Source: Bacteroidaceae bacterium
GTDB taxonomy: Bacteria; Bacteroidota; Bacteroidia; Bacteroidales; Bacteroidaceae
Direction: 5' to 3'
Length of the DNA: 64,000 nucleotides
Assembly (NCBI GenBank): GCA_017546785.1
Contig: JAFYRW010000025.1
Coordinates: forward strand, 1 to 64,000
Position 1 is the first letter of the stretch. Each line of letters begins with the position of its first letter. The notes under the pieces are model-generated. The model searched no databases and was not told the origin of the DNA. It saw only the letters and a program-made list of their open reading frames with translations. The position numbers and the translations under genes are program-made. Of the stretch, positions 9,514 through 19,564 are shown one piece after another.

Positions 9514-10098
9514 TTATTTTATGTAGCCCTGTCCTATAAGCTCGTTGGCAACAACAAGAAGCTCATCGTACCATTCTTTTCCGAAGCGCTCAATAAGCGG
9601 TTCTTTAAGAAACTGATAGGCGCGTATGCCTTTACGGCGTCCGGCTATCTGCGCAGTGCGACAGACATCCCATTTGTGGAAATTCACAGCTGTAAGGTCG
9701 CCGGTCTTACTCAAACGGGCAGGATAAAGGTAGCAAGAGATTGGCTTGCGCCACTCTGTGCGCCCCTCGTTGAAGGCCTTTTCGATTAGACAGATACAAC
9801 AGCCATTCTCGTCTCGCGAGGCAAAGACACAATCTTTTCCGTTCACGATAGAGGTTACAAGGTCTCCGTCGCGGTCGCTGTACACAACACCCTGCTGCTC
9901 AACGACAGCACGCGCCTCGGGAGTCATCTCCTCCTCAACAATGGGCAAAGCCTCCTCGAGTTTCTCAACCTCATCGAGAGCAACGGGAGCACCCGCATCA
10001 CCCTCTACACAGCATATTCCTTTGCAGTGCGAGGGGTTACAGCAGAAATACTCCTGAAACATTGCAAATGATACTATTGCATCGCCTATCTGTACCAT
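9514..10098 (-). CDS. DUF3109 family cysteine-rich protein
   Basis: A 194-residue protein of the DUF3109 family, related in pattern to YkgJ-type proteins with clustered cysteines. Cysteines are seen in YFCCNPSHCKGICCVEGD (about 18-35), in DENGCCICLIEKAF and in KPISCYLYP, suggesting a bound metal or Fe-S cluster, although this is inference. There is no signal peptide. It follows gpmI by 19 nt in the same operon and ends before a strong terminator. The biochemical role is unknown. Confidence 0.82.
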   Translation of the reverse strand: MVQIGDAIVSFAMFQEYFCCNPSHCKGICCVEGDAGAPVALDEVEKLEEALPIVEEEMTPEARAVVEQQGVVYSDRDGDLVTSIVNGKDCVFASRDENGCCICLIEKAFNEGRTEWRKPISCYLYPARLSKTGDLTAVNFHKWDVCRTAQIAGRRKGIRAYQFLKEPLIERFGKEWYDELLVVANELIGQGYIK

Positions 10099-10117
10099 AC
10101 TCTTAACTTGATGTCTA

Positions 10118-11617
10118 TTAGATAAGGCAGGTTCCTGTCATATCAGCAGGAGCGTCGAGACCCATAATCTTGAGGATTGTAGGAGCAACGTCGGCAAGGA
10201 TACCGTCCTTTATTGTCGCATTCTTATCCTCGGTAACATAAACACAGGGAACAGGGTTGAGCGAGTGCGCTGTGTTGGGCGAACCGTCGTTGTTCACTGC
10301 ATTGTCGGCGTTACCGTGGTCGGCAATGATAATAGACTCGTAACCGTGAGCCTTAGCAGCCTCGATAACATCCTTAACGCAAGCATCAACTGCGACAACA
10401 GCCTTTTCTATAGCGCTGTAGATACCTGTGTGACCAACCATATCACCGTTAGCGAAATTTACAACGATAAACTCATATTTCTCTGAGTTAATCTCGGCAA
10501 CGAGCTTATCCTTAACCTCGTATGCGCTCATTTCGGGCTGAAGGTCGTATGTTGCAACCTTAGGAGAGGGAACAAGGATACGCTCCTCACCCTCGTAAGG
10601 AGTCTCACGACCACCGTTGAAGAAGAATGTAACGTGTGCATATTTCTCTGTCTCGGCAATATGCAACTGCTTCATTCCCTGCTTAGATACATACTCACCG
10701 AGAGTGTTTGCAACGTTCTCTTTGTCGAAAAGGATGTGTACTCCTGTGAACTTTGCATCGTAGGGAGTCATACAGTAATACTGAAGGCCGGGGATTGTGT
10801 GCATACCAGCCTCGGGCATATCCTCCTGTGTCAATACAACGGTCAATTCCTTTGCGCGGTCGTTACGGTAGTTGTAAAAGATAACAACGTCGCCCTCGCC
10901 GATACGGCCGTCGAGATTGCTGTTTACGATAGGATTCACGAACTCATCGGTAACACCCTCGGCATAAGACTCCTCCATTGCCTTAACCATATCAGCAGCG
11001 GGCTTACCCTCGCCATTAACCAAAAGGTCGTAAGCGATTTTTACGCGTTCCCAACGTTTGTCGCGGTCCATTGCATAGTAACGGCCAACGATTGTAGCAA
11101 GATTCATACCCTTGTCGCTGAGCTGCTTAATGAAGCCTGCACCGCTCTTGGGGTCAGTGTCGCGACCATCCATAAAGCAGTGGACATAAACATTCTTAAC
11201 ACCCTCATCGACAGCCATTTTATACATAGCCTCGAGATGCTCCAAAGAGCTGTGTACACCACCGTCAGAGGTCAATCCCATAAAGTGAAGCTTCTTGCCG
11301 TTGTTCTTTGCATACTCAACAGCCGATACAAGCTCGGGATTCTGACGGATTGAACCGTCGGCAATGGCACGGTTGATTTTAAGAAGATCCTGATAAACTA
11401 CACGACCGCCACCGATATTAAGGTGACCAACCTCACTGTTACCCATCTGTCCTGCGGGAAGACCTACATTCTCGCCGCTCGCCTGAAGCTCAGAATGAGG
11501 ATAGTTGCTTACAAGATAATCCCAATAGGGAGTAGGAGTATTGTAAATAACATCGCCTTTACCGTTGTTACCGATACCCCAACCGTCCAAAATTACCAAA
11601 AGTGCTTTCTTGTTCAT
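10118..11617 (-). CDS. gpmI: 2,3-bisphosphoglycerate-independent phosphoglycerate mutase
   Basis: Interconverts 3- and 2-phosphoglycerate in glycolysis and gluconeogenesis using two Mn ions. The 499-residue length fits the alkaline-phosphatase superfamily iPGM. Motifs include [10 protein letters not shown] at the start, the catalytic serine in [35 protein letters not shown], and the C-terminal metal ligands IADHGNADN and [10 protein letters not shown]. Codon choice resembles pckA (Pro, Arg and Leu preferences), consistent with strong expression. It is the first gene of the gpmI-DUF3109 operon. Confidence 0.96.
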   Translation of the reverse strand: MNKKALLVILDGWGIGNNGKGDVIYNTPTPYWDYLVSNYPHSELQASGENVGLPAGQMGNSEVGHLNIGGGRVVYQDLLKINRAIADGSIRQNPELVSAVEYAKNNGKKLHFMGLTSDGGVHSSLEHLEAMYKMAVDEGVKNVYVHCFMDGRDTDPKSGAGFIKQLSDKGMNLATIVGRYYAMDRDKRWERVKIAYDLLVNGEGKPAADMVKAMEESYAEGVTDEFVNPIVNSNLDGRIGEGDVVIFYNYRNDRAKELTVVLTQEDMPEAGMHTIPGLQYYCMTPYDAKFTGVHILFDKENVANTLGEYVSKQGMKQLHIAETEKYAHVTFFFNGGRETPYEGEERILVPSPKVATYDLQPEMSAYEVKDKLVAEINSEKYEFIVVNFANGDMVGHTGIYSAIEKAVVAVDACVKDVIEAAKAHGYESIIIADHGNADNAVNNDGSPNTAHSLNPVPCVYVTEDKNATIKDGILADVAPTILKIMGLDAPADMTGTCLI

Positions 11618-11665
11618 AATATTTGTATTTTAAATAATTTGCTTTACTAAGGACAAAACCATCTG

Positions 11666-11673
11666 CGAAGATA
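11666..11673 (-). promoter_or_regulatory. -7 box for gpmI
   Basis: TATCTTCG on the minus strand followed by GC, 49 nt upstream of the gpmI ATG. No clear -33 TTTG is seen. Confidence 0.5.
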
Positions 11674-11788
11674 GTGTAAAAAAATAAGATTATGCGATTG
11701 GTTAAGAAAAAACTGCACTATATAATTTAAATTATACTAATAAACATATATTTTCACAAAAAAGGGGCTATAGCCTACCAAAAAAGCG

Positions 11789-11796
11789 TATCTTTG
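11789..11796 (+). promoter_or_regulatory. -7 box for the NUDIX gene
   Basis: TATCTTTG is a perfect match to TAnnTTTG. It overlaps an upstream in-frame TTG (11794), which therefore cannot be the start; the ATG at 11824 is 27 nt downstream. Confidence 0.65.
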
Positions 11797-11823
11797 CAGA
11801 ATGCAGATTTAATATTTACCAAA

Positions 11824-12354
11824 ATGGAACATCCTTTGCATCTATTCGGATATTGTCCGCGCTGCGGAAGCAACAGATTCGCAATAAACGACGTAAAGTC
11901 CAAGCGTTGCGAGGATTGTGGCTTTGTGCTCTATTTCAACGCCATTGCAGCAACCGTTGCCCTGATAATGAACAAACAGGGGGAGCTTCTTGTTGCACGA
12001 CGCTCAAAAGAGCCGGCAAAGGGCACGCTCGACCTTCCCGGAGGCTTTGCCGACAGTATGGAGACAGCCGAGGAGGGAGTAGCGCGAGAGGTAGCCGAAG
12101 AGACAGGCCTTAAGGTTACAGCCACAAGATATCTCTTTTCGCTGCCCAACATTTATGTATATTCGGGCTTTGAAGAACATACGCTCGACCTTTTCTTCCT
12201 TTGCGAGGTAGAGGACGACACTCTCCCCACAGCCAACGACGATGTTGAGGAACTTATGTGGATTAAGCTGCAGGATATTGACGATTCACTCTTCGGACTG
12301 CAATCGATAAGAAAAGGGGTTAAGAAATTTATCAAGGAACACGCAAAAAGGTAA
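11824..12354 (+). CDS. NUDIX hydrolase with N-terminal zinc ribbon
   Basis: A 176-residue pyrophosphohydrolase. It starts at the ATG 11824 because the upstream in-frame TTG lies inside the promoter. An N-terminal zinc ribbon, CPRCGS and CEDCGF (about residues 11-30), precedes the Nudix fold. The Nudix box GX5EX7REUXEEXGU is complete in GFADSMETAEEGVAREVAEE and the following TGL. The arrangement resembles NudC-like NADH pyrophosphatases, but the SQPWPFPxS array is absent, so the substrate is open. It leads an operon with the TPR gene 10 nt downstream. Confidence 0.88.
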   Translation: MEHPLHLFGYCPRCGSNRFAINDVKSKRCEDCGFVLYFNAIAATVALIMNKQGELLVARRSKEPAKGTLDLPGGFADSMETAEEGVAREVAEETGLKVTATRYLFSLPNIYVYSGFEEHTLDLFFLCEVEDDTLPTANDDVEELMWIKLQDIDDSLFGLQSIRKGVKKFIKEHAKR

Positions 12355-12364
12355 CACAAGATAT

Positions 12365-15300
12365 ATGAAGAAAATTTTTATTTTTTTACTCGCTGCTGGA
12401 CTGGGAACAGCTGCTTTTGCACAGACAACAGAGACCGGCGACAGCAGAGAGTGGACATTGAATGAGAGCCGACGATTATATGCCGAAAAGGAATTCTCTA
12501 CGGCAAAGAGCCTCCTCGACCGTCTGCAATACGACAAGCTTACACCCACAGAGCAGCAGGAGTATGAGTATCTGCGTGCAATAACGACATTCGAGGTTGA
12601 GCCTCGCGAGGGACGCGCCCTTATGCTGCAATATATTGACAAATACCCTGACAGCGGAAAGAAAGGTATTCTGGCAATATACATTGCACAATCGTACTAT
12701 TTCACCCACAATTTCGAGCAGGCCAACGAGTGGTTCAAGAATGCCGATTTTTCGCGAGTATCGTCCGACGAAAAATACCGCAGCGAGTTATACTATGCCC
12801 TCACCCTGCAGGAGCTTGGCGAGGAGGAGCAGGCAAAGAGCCTGTTGAATTATCTGCGTCTCACAAGCAAGAATTATCGCAGCGATGCAATATTCCATCT
12901 TGCCGTGATAGACTACGACAACAATAATCTGCAGCAGGCCTACGAGGCATTTAAGTCTATAGAGAATGACAAGAAATACAAATTGGACATTCCATACTAT
13001 ATTGCCGGCATTCACCTTAAGAAGGGAGAATACAAGGCAGCCGAAGATATTGCCGTAAAGTTCCTTGACGAGAACAGCAAGAAGAGTCAGTGCATAGCAA
13101 TGCGTCAGATTCTCGGAGCATCATATTTTGGTCAGGAGCGATACTCAAAGGCATCGACTCTGTTGCAGCAGTATATCGACGAGAGCAAGGAGCCTCAGCG
13201 CATAGCCTATTATCAGCTAGCGCTCTCAAAATTCTATTCAGCCTGCTATCAGGATGCAATTCCTCTTTTCGACAAATGTACCAACAAAGAGGATGCCATA
13301 GCACAGAATGCCTATCTTCATCAGGGAATAATACAGCTGAAGTTCAATGATATGCGCAAGGCACGCCTCGCATTCGAGCTTGCCGCTGCAATGAACTGCG
13401 ACAACAGCGTACGCGAGGAGGCTCTCTACAATTATGCCCTCTGCATCCATCAGACACGCTACTCTCCTTTTGCCGAGAGTGTAAAGGTATTCGAGCAGTT
13501 CCTGAATGAATATCCCAATTCTCCGCACGCTGCGCAGGTAAACAAATACCTTGTCGAGGTATATATGAACACACGCAACTACGACGTTGCTCTCGAGTCT
13601 ATCGGCAAGATTGAGAATCCAGGAGAGAGCATTCTCGAGGCTAAGCAGAATATCCTCTACCGCTTGGGAGTACAGGCCTTCATCGACAATAATATGCAGG
13701 AGTGTATCGACTATATGAACCGCTCGATTGAACTGTCGCGATACAATGCTGGAACACACTCCGACGCTCTCTATTGGCGCGGAGAGGCACAATATGCCTT
13801 AAAGAACTACAATGCAGCGTCGAACAGCTACAGCAGCGTCATTGCATTGGGAGGCGAGAATGTAGGAAAAGCACTCTACGGCCTTGCCTACACTCTGTTC
13901 CAGAAGAAAAAATATATAAACTCGCTCAATGAGTTCAACCGTTCGTTGAAGCACATTCAGGAGTCCGAGTCGGCGTTGCGTGCCGATGTATACAACCGCA
14001 TAGGCGATTGTCATTTCTACAACCGCAACTACAAGAATGCCGAGCAATACTACAAAAAGTCGATAGACACAAACAAGACCTATGGCGACTACTCTCTCTA
14101 TCGCGCGGCATTGTCACAAGGACTCACCACCGACTATGCAGGCAAGATAAACTCATTGCAGAAGCTAATAAACAGCTATCCCAACAGTTCGTACACCAAT
14201 CAGGCTTACTACGAAATGGGCCGCTCTTATGTAGAGCAGGAGCTCTTCAACGAAGCAATAGGCAGCTTCGAGACTCTGACAAAGAGAGCGCCTAAGAGCA
14301 ATCTTGCGCGCCGTGCCGCTGCCGAGATTGCGATGATACACAACCGATTGGGCAACCAGCAGACAGCAATAAACGCATATAAGAGAATCATACGCGACTA
14401 TCCTCAGAGCGAGGAGGCACAGATTGCCGCACAGGACCTTAAGAACATTTATGTTGAATTAGGCCAGATTGAGGAGTATGCGATATATGCAGCATCGACT
14501 CCAGGAATGAAGGCAATGGAGAGCAGCGAGCGCGACACTCTCACATACGTTGCAGCCGAGAAGATATACAGCCGCGGCGACATCACCGAGGCAAAGCAGC
14601 AGTTTGAGAGCTATCTCAAGAGCTTCCCCAACGGTTCATTCGCGGTGAACAGCCACTACTATCTTGGAGTAATAAACTACAACAATAACTCACAGCAGGA
14701 GGCTTTGTCGCATTTCGAGAAGATACTATCGTTCCCCGACAACAAGTACACCGAGGAGACAATGGCCATAACCGCCGAGCTATACTATTCAAACAAGGAG
14801 TACCGCAAGGCAATGATGCTCTACGACCAGCTATCGACAAGCAGCGAGGATGAGGAGCGTCGCAGAGCCTGCAAAATGAATGTAATGCGCTGCGCCTACA
14901 CCATTGGCGAGGAGCATTATGCCATTGCAGCGGCCGGCGAGCTATTGTCGATAGCAAACATCAGCCCTGAGTGGGAGCGCGAGGCTCTGTACACACGTGC
15001 AAAATGTCATATAAACAAGGGCGACAAGGAGAGTGCCGTAAACGACCTCAAGAAGCTATCGACCGACACACGTAGTAAGCAGGGAGCCGAGGCAAAATAT
15101 CTGTTGGCGCAATACTATTTCGACAAGAAGAACTACGATGCTTGCGAAAAGGAGATTCTGAACTACATAGAGGAGAGTACTCCGCACGCCTATTGGCTGG
15201 CAAGAAGTTTTGTCCTTATCGCCGATCTTTATATTGAGCAGAATCGTCTAATAGAGAGTAAACAGTATCTGCTCTCTCTGCAGCATAACTATTCGGGCGA

Positions 15301-15367
15301 CGATGATATTGCCGGACTTATAAAAGAGCGTCTCAAGATTATTGAGAAAAAAGAGCAAGCACAGTAA
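12365..15367 (+). CDS. Exported tetratricopeptide repeat protein, 1000 residues
   Basis: An envelope protein with a signal peptide (MKKIFIFLLAAGLGTAAFAQ) and TPR-like helical pairs over almost its whole length; repeats such as ALYWRGEAQYALKNYNAASN and YYLGVINYNNNSQQEALSHF are easy to see. Such solenoids act as protein-binding scaffolds, probably in the periplasm here. It is followed 28 nt later by an outer-membrane beta-barrel gene, so the two may form an uncharacterised envelope pair; this pairing just upstream of topA recurs in Bacteroidales as far as I recall. No enzymatic motif is seen. Confidence 0.85.
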   Translation: MKKIFIFLLAAGLGTAAFAQTTETGDSREWTLNESRRLYAEKEFSTAKSLLDRLQYDKLTPTEQQEYEYLRAITTFEVEPREGRALMLQYIDKYPDSGKKGILAIYIAQSYYFTHNFEQANEWFKNADFSRVSSDEKYRSELYYALTLQELGEEEQAKSLLNYLRLTSKNYRSDAIFHLAVIDYDNNNLQQAYEAFKSIENDKKYKLDIPYYIAGIHLKKGEYKAAEDIAVKFLDENSKKSQCIAMRQILGASYFGQERYSKASTLLQQYIDESKEPQRIAYYQLALSKFYSACYQDAIPLFDKCTNKEDAIAQNAYLHQGIIQLKFNDMRKARLAFELAAAMNCDNSVREEALYNYALCIHQTRYSPFAESVKVFEQFLNEYPNSPHAAQVNKYLVEVYMNTRNYDVALESIGKIENPGESILEAKQNILYRLGVQAFIDNNMQECIDYMNRSIELSRYNAGTHSDALYWRGEAQYALKNYNAASNSYSSVIALGGENVGKALYGLAYTLFQKKKYINSLNEFNRSLKHIQESESALRADVYNRIGDCHFYNRNYKNAEQYYKKSIDTNKTYGDYSLYRAALSQGLTTDYAGKINSLQKLINSYPNSSYTNQAYYEMGRSYVEQELFNEAIGSFETLTKRAPKSNLARRAAAEIAMIHNRLGNQQTAINAYKRIIRDYPQSEEAQIAAQDLKNIYVELGQIEEYAIYAASTPGMKAMESSERDTLTYVAAEKIYSRGDITEAKQQFESYLKSFPNGSFAVNSHYYLGVINYNNNSQQEALSHFEKILSFPDNKYTEETMAITAELYYSNKEYRKAMMLYDQLSTSSEDEERRRACKMNVMRCAYTIGEEHYAIAAAGELLSIANISPEWEREALYTRAKCHINKGDKESAVNDLKKLSTDTRSKQGAEAKYLLAQYYFDKKNYDACEKEILNYIEESTPHAYWLARSFVLIADLYIEQNRLIESKQYLLSLQHNYSGDDDIAGLIKERLKIIEKKEQAQ

Positions 15368-15395
15368 CATTAGAGTAAAAACAGAATATATATAT

Positions 15396-17048
15396 ATGAG
15401 AAGAATAAATCTCTTGATAGCGACACTGCTCATAGCAGCAGGCGCATTTGCACAGGATGATAAATTGGATGCCATTATAGAGGTTGAGAATGAGTATAAT
15501 CCTGTTGAGACCAAAGCAACAAAGCAGAGCTTTACCCCCAAGATTGCAATAGCAAAGGAGGAGACTCCTCTGGGACTCGTATTCTCGCAGAAGGCAACTC
15601 CCTACACACAGTTTGTGGGCGAGCGCAATGTCAAGGAGGCTATGCCCAAGCAAGAGACAGAGTTTCCCGGATACGCACGATTGGGCTACGGCAACAACAA
15701 TAATATCGATGCAAAAGTAGGCTACCGCACCACATTCAGCAAGAGAGACTATCTGAGCGCAATAGCGTCGTTCGACGGATTCAAGACCAAGATGAAGGGT
15801 ATTTACAACAATTGGGATTCCCGTATGTTCGACACAAAAATAAAGGCCGATTATATGCACCGATTCAACATTCTCGATATTGGTGTCTCTGTTGGAGCAA
15901 GCAATAGGGCATTCAATTATCAGAAGCACTCGTTGGCAGCGGGTGGCAGCGACAAGCAGCAGAGCAACCGTGTAAGCGCCCTCTTGAATGCAAAGTCGAA
16001 CTTTACCGGACCGCTGTCGTTAGACATAAGGGCAGGATATAATATGAACAGCCGCAGATACGTAAACGGCGTACATAATATGCTTATGGAGCATAATATC
16101 ACCGGTGACGGAACAGTGTCGTACGAGATTATATCTAAAATGGTGCAGAATGCAGGATTAACCTTTGACATTGACGGATTCCTGTACAACAAGAACCTTC
16201 GCGACAATATAGCAAGCAACTACCGCGACTATGTATCGATACGCCTCAACCCATACGCAAATTTCATTTTCGGCGGATGGAAGATGAGAGCCGGCCTTCA
16301 TCTTGATATGCACACCACACACCGAGGATTCCTTGCTGTTGCTCCCGACTGCAGCATCCACGGCTATATAAATAATTTGGTGAGCATCTATGGCTCTATC
16401 ACAGGCGGCCGCACAGCCAACAGCTTCGGTACATTGGAGGAGCTGTCGCCCTACTGGGACTACTCTCACATAGGATCGTCGCGCATTGTACCCACCTACA
16501 GAATCGTTGATGTCAAGGCTGGCGCGCGATTCAATGTAGAGCCGTTCACCGTAAACTTCTACGCAGGATACGCCTTTACTCAGGATGATATTCTGGCAAA
16601 GGAGGGCTACGACATTATAGGCAGCCACACAATAACAGAATTCGGGCAGTATAATACAAACAATGTTCACGTAGGCACACGCCTCGCCTGCGACTATGCC
16701 GGATGGTTCAACATTTACGCCGATGCCCGTTACGACTTCTGGAGCAGCAACGCCAACAAAAACTGGTTGAAATATAAGCCCGAGTTTACCGTCGAGGCTT
16801 GTGCCGAGGCTCGTATATTCAAGGATTTCTATGCCAATGTAAGCTATAATTTTGTGAGCTACACAAAAGGCGATGCGGCACGTATCCCCTTTACGAATAA
16901 TCTGAGCGCAAAGATAAGCTACGACTTTCTTAAGAGATACTCTGTATTTGTGAAAGGAAGCAACCTTATTAACAGCAAATATTTCATCTTCCCCGGATAC
17001 TATGCTCAGGGAGTGAACATTATTGCCGGAGCGAGCATTAACTTTTAA
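15396..17048 (+). CDS. Outer-membrane beta-barrel protein (TonB-receptor-like barrel)
   Basis: From the ATG at 15396 the product is 550 residues with signal peptide MRRINLLIATLLIAAGAFAQ. The in-frame TTG at 15342 lies inside the end of the TPR gene and would place charged residues before the signal, so it is rejected. The body is alternating aromatic/polar beta strands ending in ASINF, with the terminal Phe typical of outer-membrane proteins. The terminal strands (NLINSKYFIFPGYYAQG) resemble TonB-dependent receptor barrels. No plug domain or TonB box is visible, so transport function is unproven. It probably works with the upstream TPR protein. Confidence 0.8.
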   Translation: MRRINLLIATLLIAAGAFAQDDKLDAIIEVENEYNPVETKATKQSFTPKIAIAKEETPLGLVFSQKATPYTQFVGERNVKEAMPKQETEFPGYARLGYGNNNNIDAKVGYRTTFSKRDYLSAIASFDGFKTKMKGIYNNWDSRMFDTKIKADYMHRFNILDIGVSVGASNRAFNYQKHSLAAGGSDKQQSNRVSALLNAKSNFTGPLSLDIRAGYNMNSRRYVNGVHNMLMEHNITGDGTVSYEIISKMVQNAGLTFDIDGFLYNKNLRDNIASNYRDYVSIRLNPYANFIFGGWKMRAGLHLDMHTTHRGFLAVAPDCSIHGYINNLVSIYGSITGGRTANSFGTLEELSPYWDYSHIGSSRIVPTYRIVDVKAGARFNVEPFTVNFYAGYAFTQDDILAKEGYDIIGSHTITEFGQYNTNNVHVGTRLACDYAGWFNIYADARYDFWSSNANKNWLKYKPEFTVEACAEARIFKDFYANVSYNFVSYTKGDAARIPFTNNLSAKISYDFLKRYSVFVKGSNLINSKYFIFPGYYAQGVNIIAGASINF

Positions 17049-17090
17049 CAATAGAGAGAGCAGTCACACTGCAGAAAAAATCACACCTAA

Positions 17091-17110
17091 TAAAATAATA
17101 TATTATTTTA
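17091..17110. repeat. 20-bp perfect AT-only palindrome
   Basis: TAAAATAATA followed by its exact reverse complement, in the 177-bp gap between the outer-membrane protein and topA. It could be a weak terminator (no T-run follows) or a dyad binding site. Being AT-only, it may also be chance. Confidence 0.5.
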
Positions 17111-17178
17111 AGGTAGCGAACGGTTAAAAGCGGTTAATTTTTTTCGAAAAATAGAACATTATATACAGGAAACTTTAA

Positions 17179-17186
17179 TACTTTTG
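17179..17186 (+). promoter_or_regulatory. -7 box for the topA operon
   Basis: TACTTTTG, a perfect TAnnTTTG match, followed by CCGC; the topA ATG is 39 nt downstream. Confidence 0.6.
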
Positions 17187-17224
17187 CCGCGAGTTTGAGA
17201 AAAAAAGAGACTGATTAAAGTTGT

Positions 17225-19564
17225 ATGCAAAAGAATTTAGTAATAGTTGAGTCACCTGCAAAGGCAAAGACCATAGAAAAATTTCTAGGTAAAGAGTACA
17301 AGGTATTATCGAGTTACGGACATATATGCGACCTCAAGAAAAAGGAATTCAGCATAAACACCGAGACATTTGAGCCGGAATATGAGATTCCACTCGAGAA
17401 GGAGAAGCTTGTAAGCAGCCTGCGCAACGAGGCTCTAAAGGCAGACACTGTGTGGTTGGCATCCGATGAGGACCGCGAGGGAGAGGCCATAAGTTGGCAT
17501 CTTTACACAGTGCTTGGATTAAACCCCGAAAAGACCAAACGAATTGTATTCCACGAGATTACAAAGAACGCCATATTGAATGCCATTGAGACACCGCGCA
17601 GCATAGACACCAATCTTGTGTATGCACAGCAGGCACGTCGTGTACTAGACCGTATTGTGGGATTCAAGCTTTCTCCTGTATTGTGGCGTAAGGTTAAGCC
17701 TGCGCTATCGGCCGGACGTGTACAGTCGGTAACAGTGCGACTGATAGTAGAGCGCGAGCGCGAGATAAACAAATTCGTCAGCGAGTCGAGCTACAAGGTA
17801 ACGGCGCAGTTCGAGCTTCCCGAGAATCAGCAGGGCAAGAGAGAGCTCGCGGCAGAGCTTACACGCCGCTTCGCCACACGCGAGGAGGCATCAGCATTCC
17901 TTGAGTCTTGTGTTGGAGCGAACTTTGTCATCGACGACATAAACACAAAGCCTCTAAAGAAGAGCCCTGCAGCACCTTTCACAACATCGACACTGCAACA
18001 GGAGGCAGCACGCAAATTGGGCTTTACCGTATCTCAGACTATGATGGTGGCACAGCGACTCTATGAGTCGGGATATATTACCTATATGCGTACCGACTCG
18101 GTGAACCTGTCGTCGCTCTGTATAAATTCGTGCAAGAAGGTCATCGATGAGATGTACGGAGAGAAATATATAAAAACCCGTCAATACTCAACAAGCTCAA
18201 AAGGTGCGCAGGAGGCTCACGAGGCTATCCGTCCTACCTATATGGAGAACAGCACCATCGACGGCTCGGTACCCGAGAAACGTCTGTACGAGCTTATATG
18301 GAAGCGCACCATTGCTTCGCAGATGGCCGATGCACAGGTAGAAAAGACCACCGTAAGCATTGCCATAAGCAGCAGCGAGGAGAATTTTGTCGCTACTGGC
18401 GAGGTAACGCTCTTCGACGGATTCCTGCACGTTTACCGCGAATCGACCGACGATGAGAACAACCCCGATACAACCGTTCTTCCTGCAATGAGCAAAGGCG
18501 AGGAGCTTGTGCCTATGGAGATTACAGCCACAGAGCGCTTCACACAGCACCCGCCGCGTTACACCGAGGCTAGCCTTGTACGCAAGCTCGAGGAGTTAGG
18601 CATCGGACGCCCTTCAACATACGCGCCTACCATAAGCACCATCCAGCAGCGCGGATACGTAGAGAAAGGCAACAAGAGCGGTACCAGCCGTAAATACAGG
18701 ATAATCACTCTCAAGGGAGAGAAGATAAGCTCAAAGGATGGCAAAGAGACTGTCGGAGCAGAAAAGTCAAAGCTGATGCCTACAGACATCGGTATTGTTG
18801 TCAATGACTTCCTGCTCGAATATTTCCCCGAGATTATGGACTATAATTTCACTGCCACCGTAGAAAAGGACTTTGACGACATTGCCGAGGGTAACAAGGA
18901 GTGGGTAGCTCTGATAAAGGAGTTCTACGCTGAATTTGAGCCCAAGATAGAGGATATTACAAACGCAAAGAACGAATATAAGGTTGGCGAGCGAGTGCTC
19001 GGCAACGACCCCGCAAGCGGCAAGCCTGTGTCGGTGAAGATCGGACGCTTCGGCCCCATTGTACAGATTGGTTCGGCCAACGACGAGGAGAAGCCCCGAT
19101 TCGCACAGATGAAGCCCGGACAGACTCTCGAGACAATAACACTCGAGGAGGCACTGAGCCTCTTTAGCCTGCCGCGTCAATTGGGAGAATTCGAGGGAGA
19201 GAACGTAACCATCGGTGCCGGACGCTTCGGACCATACATCAAGTTCGGTGCGGCGTATGTATCGTTGCCCACTAGCCACGACCCTCTTGCAATATCATTG
19301 GAGGAGGCAGTAGAACTTATACTCGAAAAGCGTAAGGCCGATGCTGAAAAAGTGATAAAGAAATTCGACGAGGAGCCCGAGCTTCAGGTGCTCAACGGAC
19401 GCTTCGGACCATACATTGCTTACAAGAAGAACAACTACAAGCTGCCAAAGAGCGTCACTCCCGCCGAACTTTCACTAGAAGAGTGTTTCGAGATAATACG
19501 CAAGCAGGACGAGGGTGAGAAGCCTGCAGCAAAGACACGTAAGAAATATACAAAGAAAAAATAA
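17225..19564 (+). CDS. topA: DNA topoisomerase I
   Basis: Type IA topoisomerase that relaxes negative supercoils, 779 residues. The N-terminal Toprim domain has VIVESPAKAKTIEKFLG and ASDEDREGE. The active-site tyrosine lies in GYITYMRTDSVNLS. Instead of clear four-cysteine zinc fingers, the C-terminus carries three GRFGP-type repeats (GRFGPIV, GRFGPYIKF, GRFGPYIAY) and a lysine-rich tail (KTRKKYTKKK), as in other Bacteroidota TopA proteins. The aroK ATG follows the stop codon with no gap. Confidence 0.96.
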   Translation: MQKNLVIVESPAKAKTIEKFLGKEYKVLSSYGHICDLKKKEFSINTETFEPEYEIPLEKEKLVSSLRNEALKADTVWLASDEDREGEAISWHLYTVLGLNPEKTKRIVFHEITKNAILNAIETPRSIDTNLVYAQQARRVLDRIVGFKLSPVLWRKVKPALSAGRVQSVTVRLIVEREREINKFVSESSYKVTAQFELPENQQGKRELAAELTRRFATREEASAFLESCVGANFVIDDINTKPLKKSPAAPFTTSTLQQEAARKLGFTVSQTMMVAQRLYESGYITYMRTDSVNLSSLCINSCKKVIDEMYGEKYIKTRQYSTSSKGAQEAHEAIRPTYMENSTIDGSVPEKRLYELIWKRTIASQMADAQVEKTTVSIAISSSEENFVATGEVTLFDGFLHVYRESTDDENNPDTTVLPAMSKGEELVPMEITATERFTQHPPRYTEASLVRKLEELGIGRPSTYAPTISTIQQRGYVEKGNKSGTSRKYRIITLKGEKISSKDGKETVGAEKSKLMPTDIGIVVNDFLLEYFPEIMDYNFTATVEKDFDDIAEGNKEWVALIKEFYAEFEPKIEDITNAKNEYKVGERVLGNDPASGKPVSVKIGRFGPIVQIGSANDEEKPRFAQMKPGQTLETITLEEALSLFSLPRQLGEFEGENVTIGAGRFGPYIKFGAAYVSLPTSHDPLAISLEEAVELILEKRKADAEKVIKKFDEEPELQVLNGRFGPYIAYKKNNYKLPKSVTPAELSLEECFEIIRKQDEGEKPAAKTRKKYTKKK

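Noticed and set aside
10634-11353. Open frame of 239 codons opposite gpmI
   Set aside because: Antisense shadow of gpmI, with no promoter or motif.
15339-15929. Minus-strand open frame of 196 codons opposite the outer-membrane barrel gene
   Set aside because: Overlaps the well supported plus-strand gene and its signal peptide; no motif of its own.
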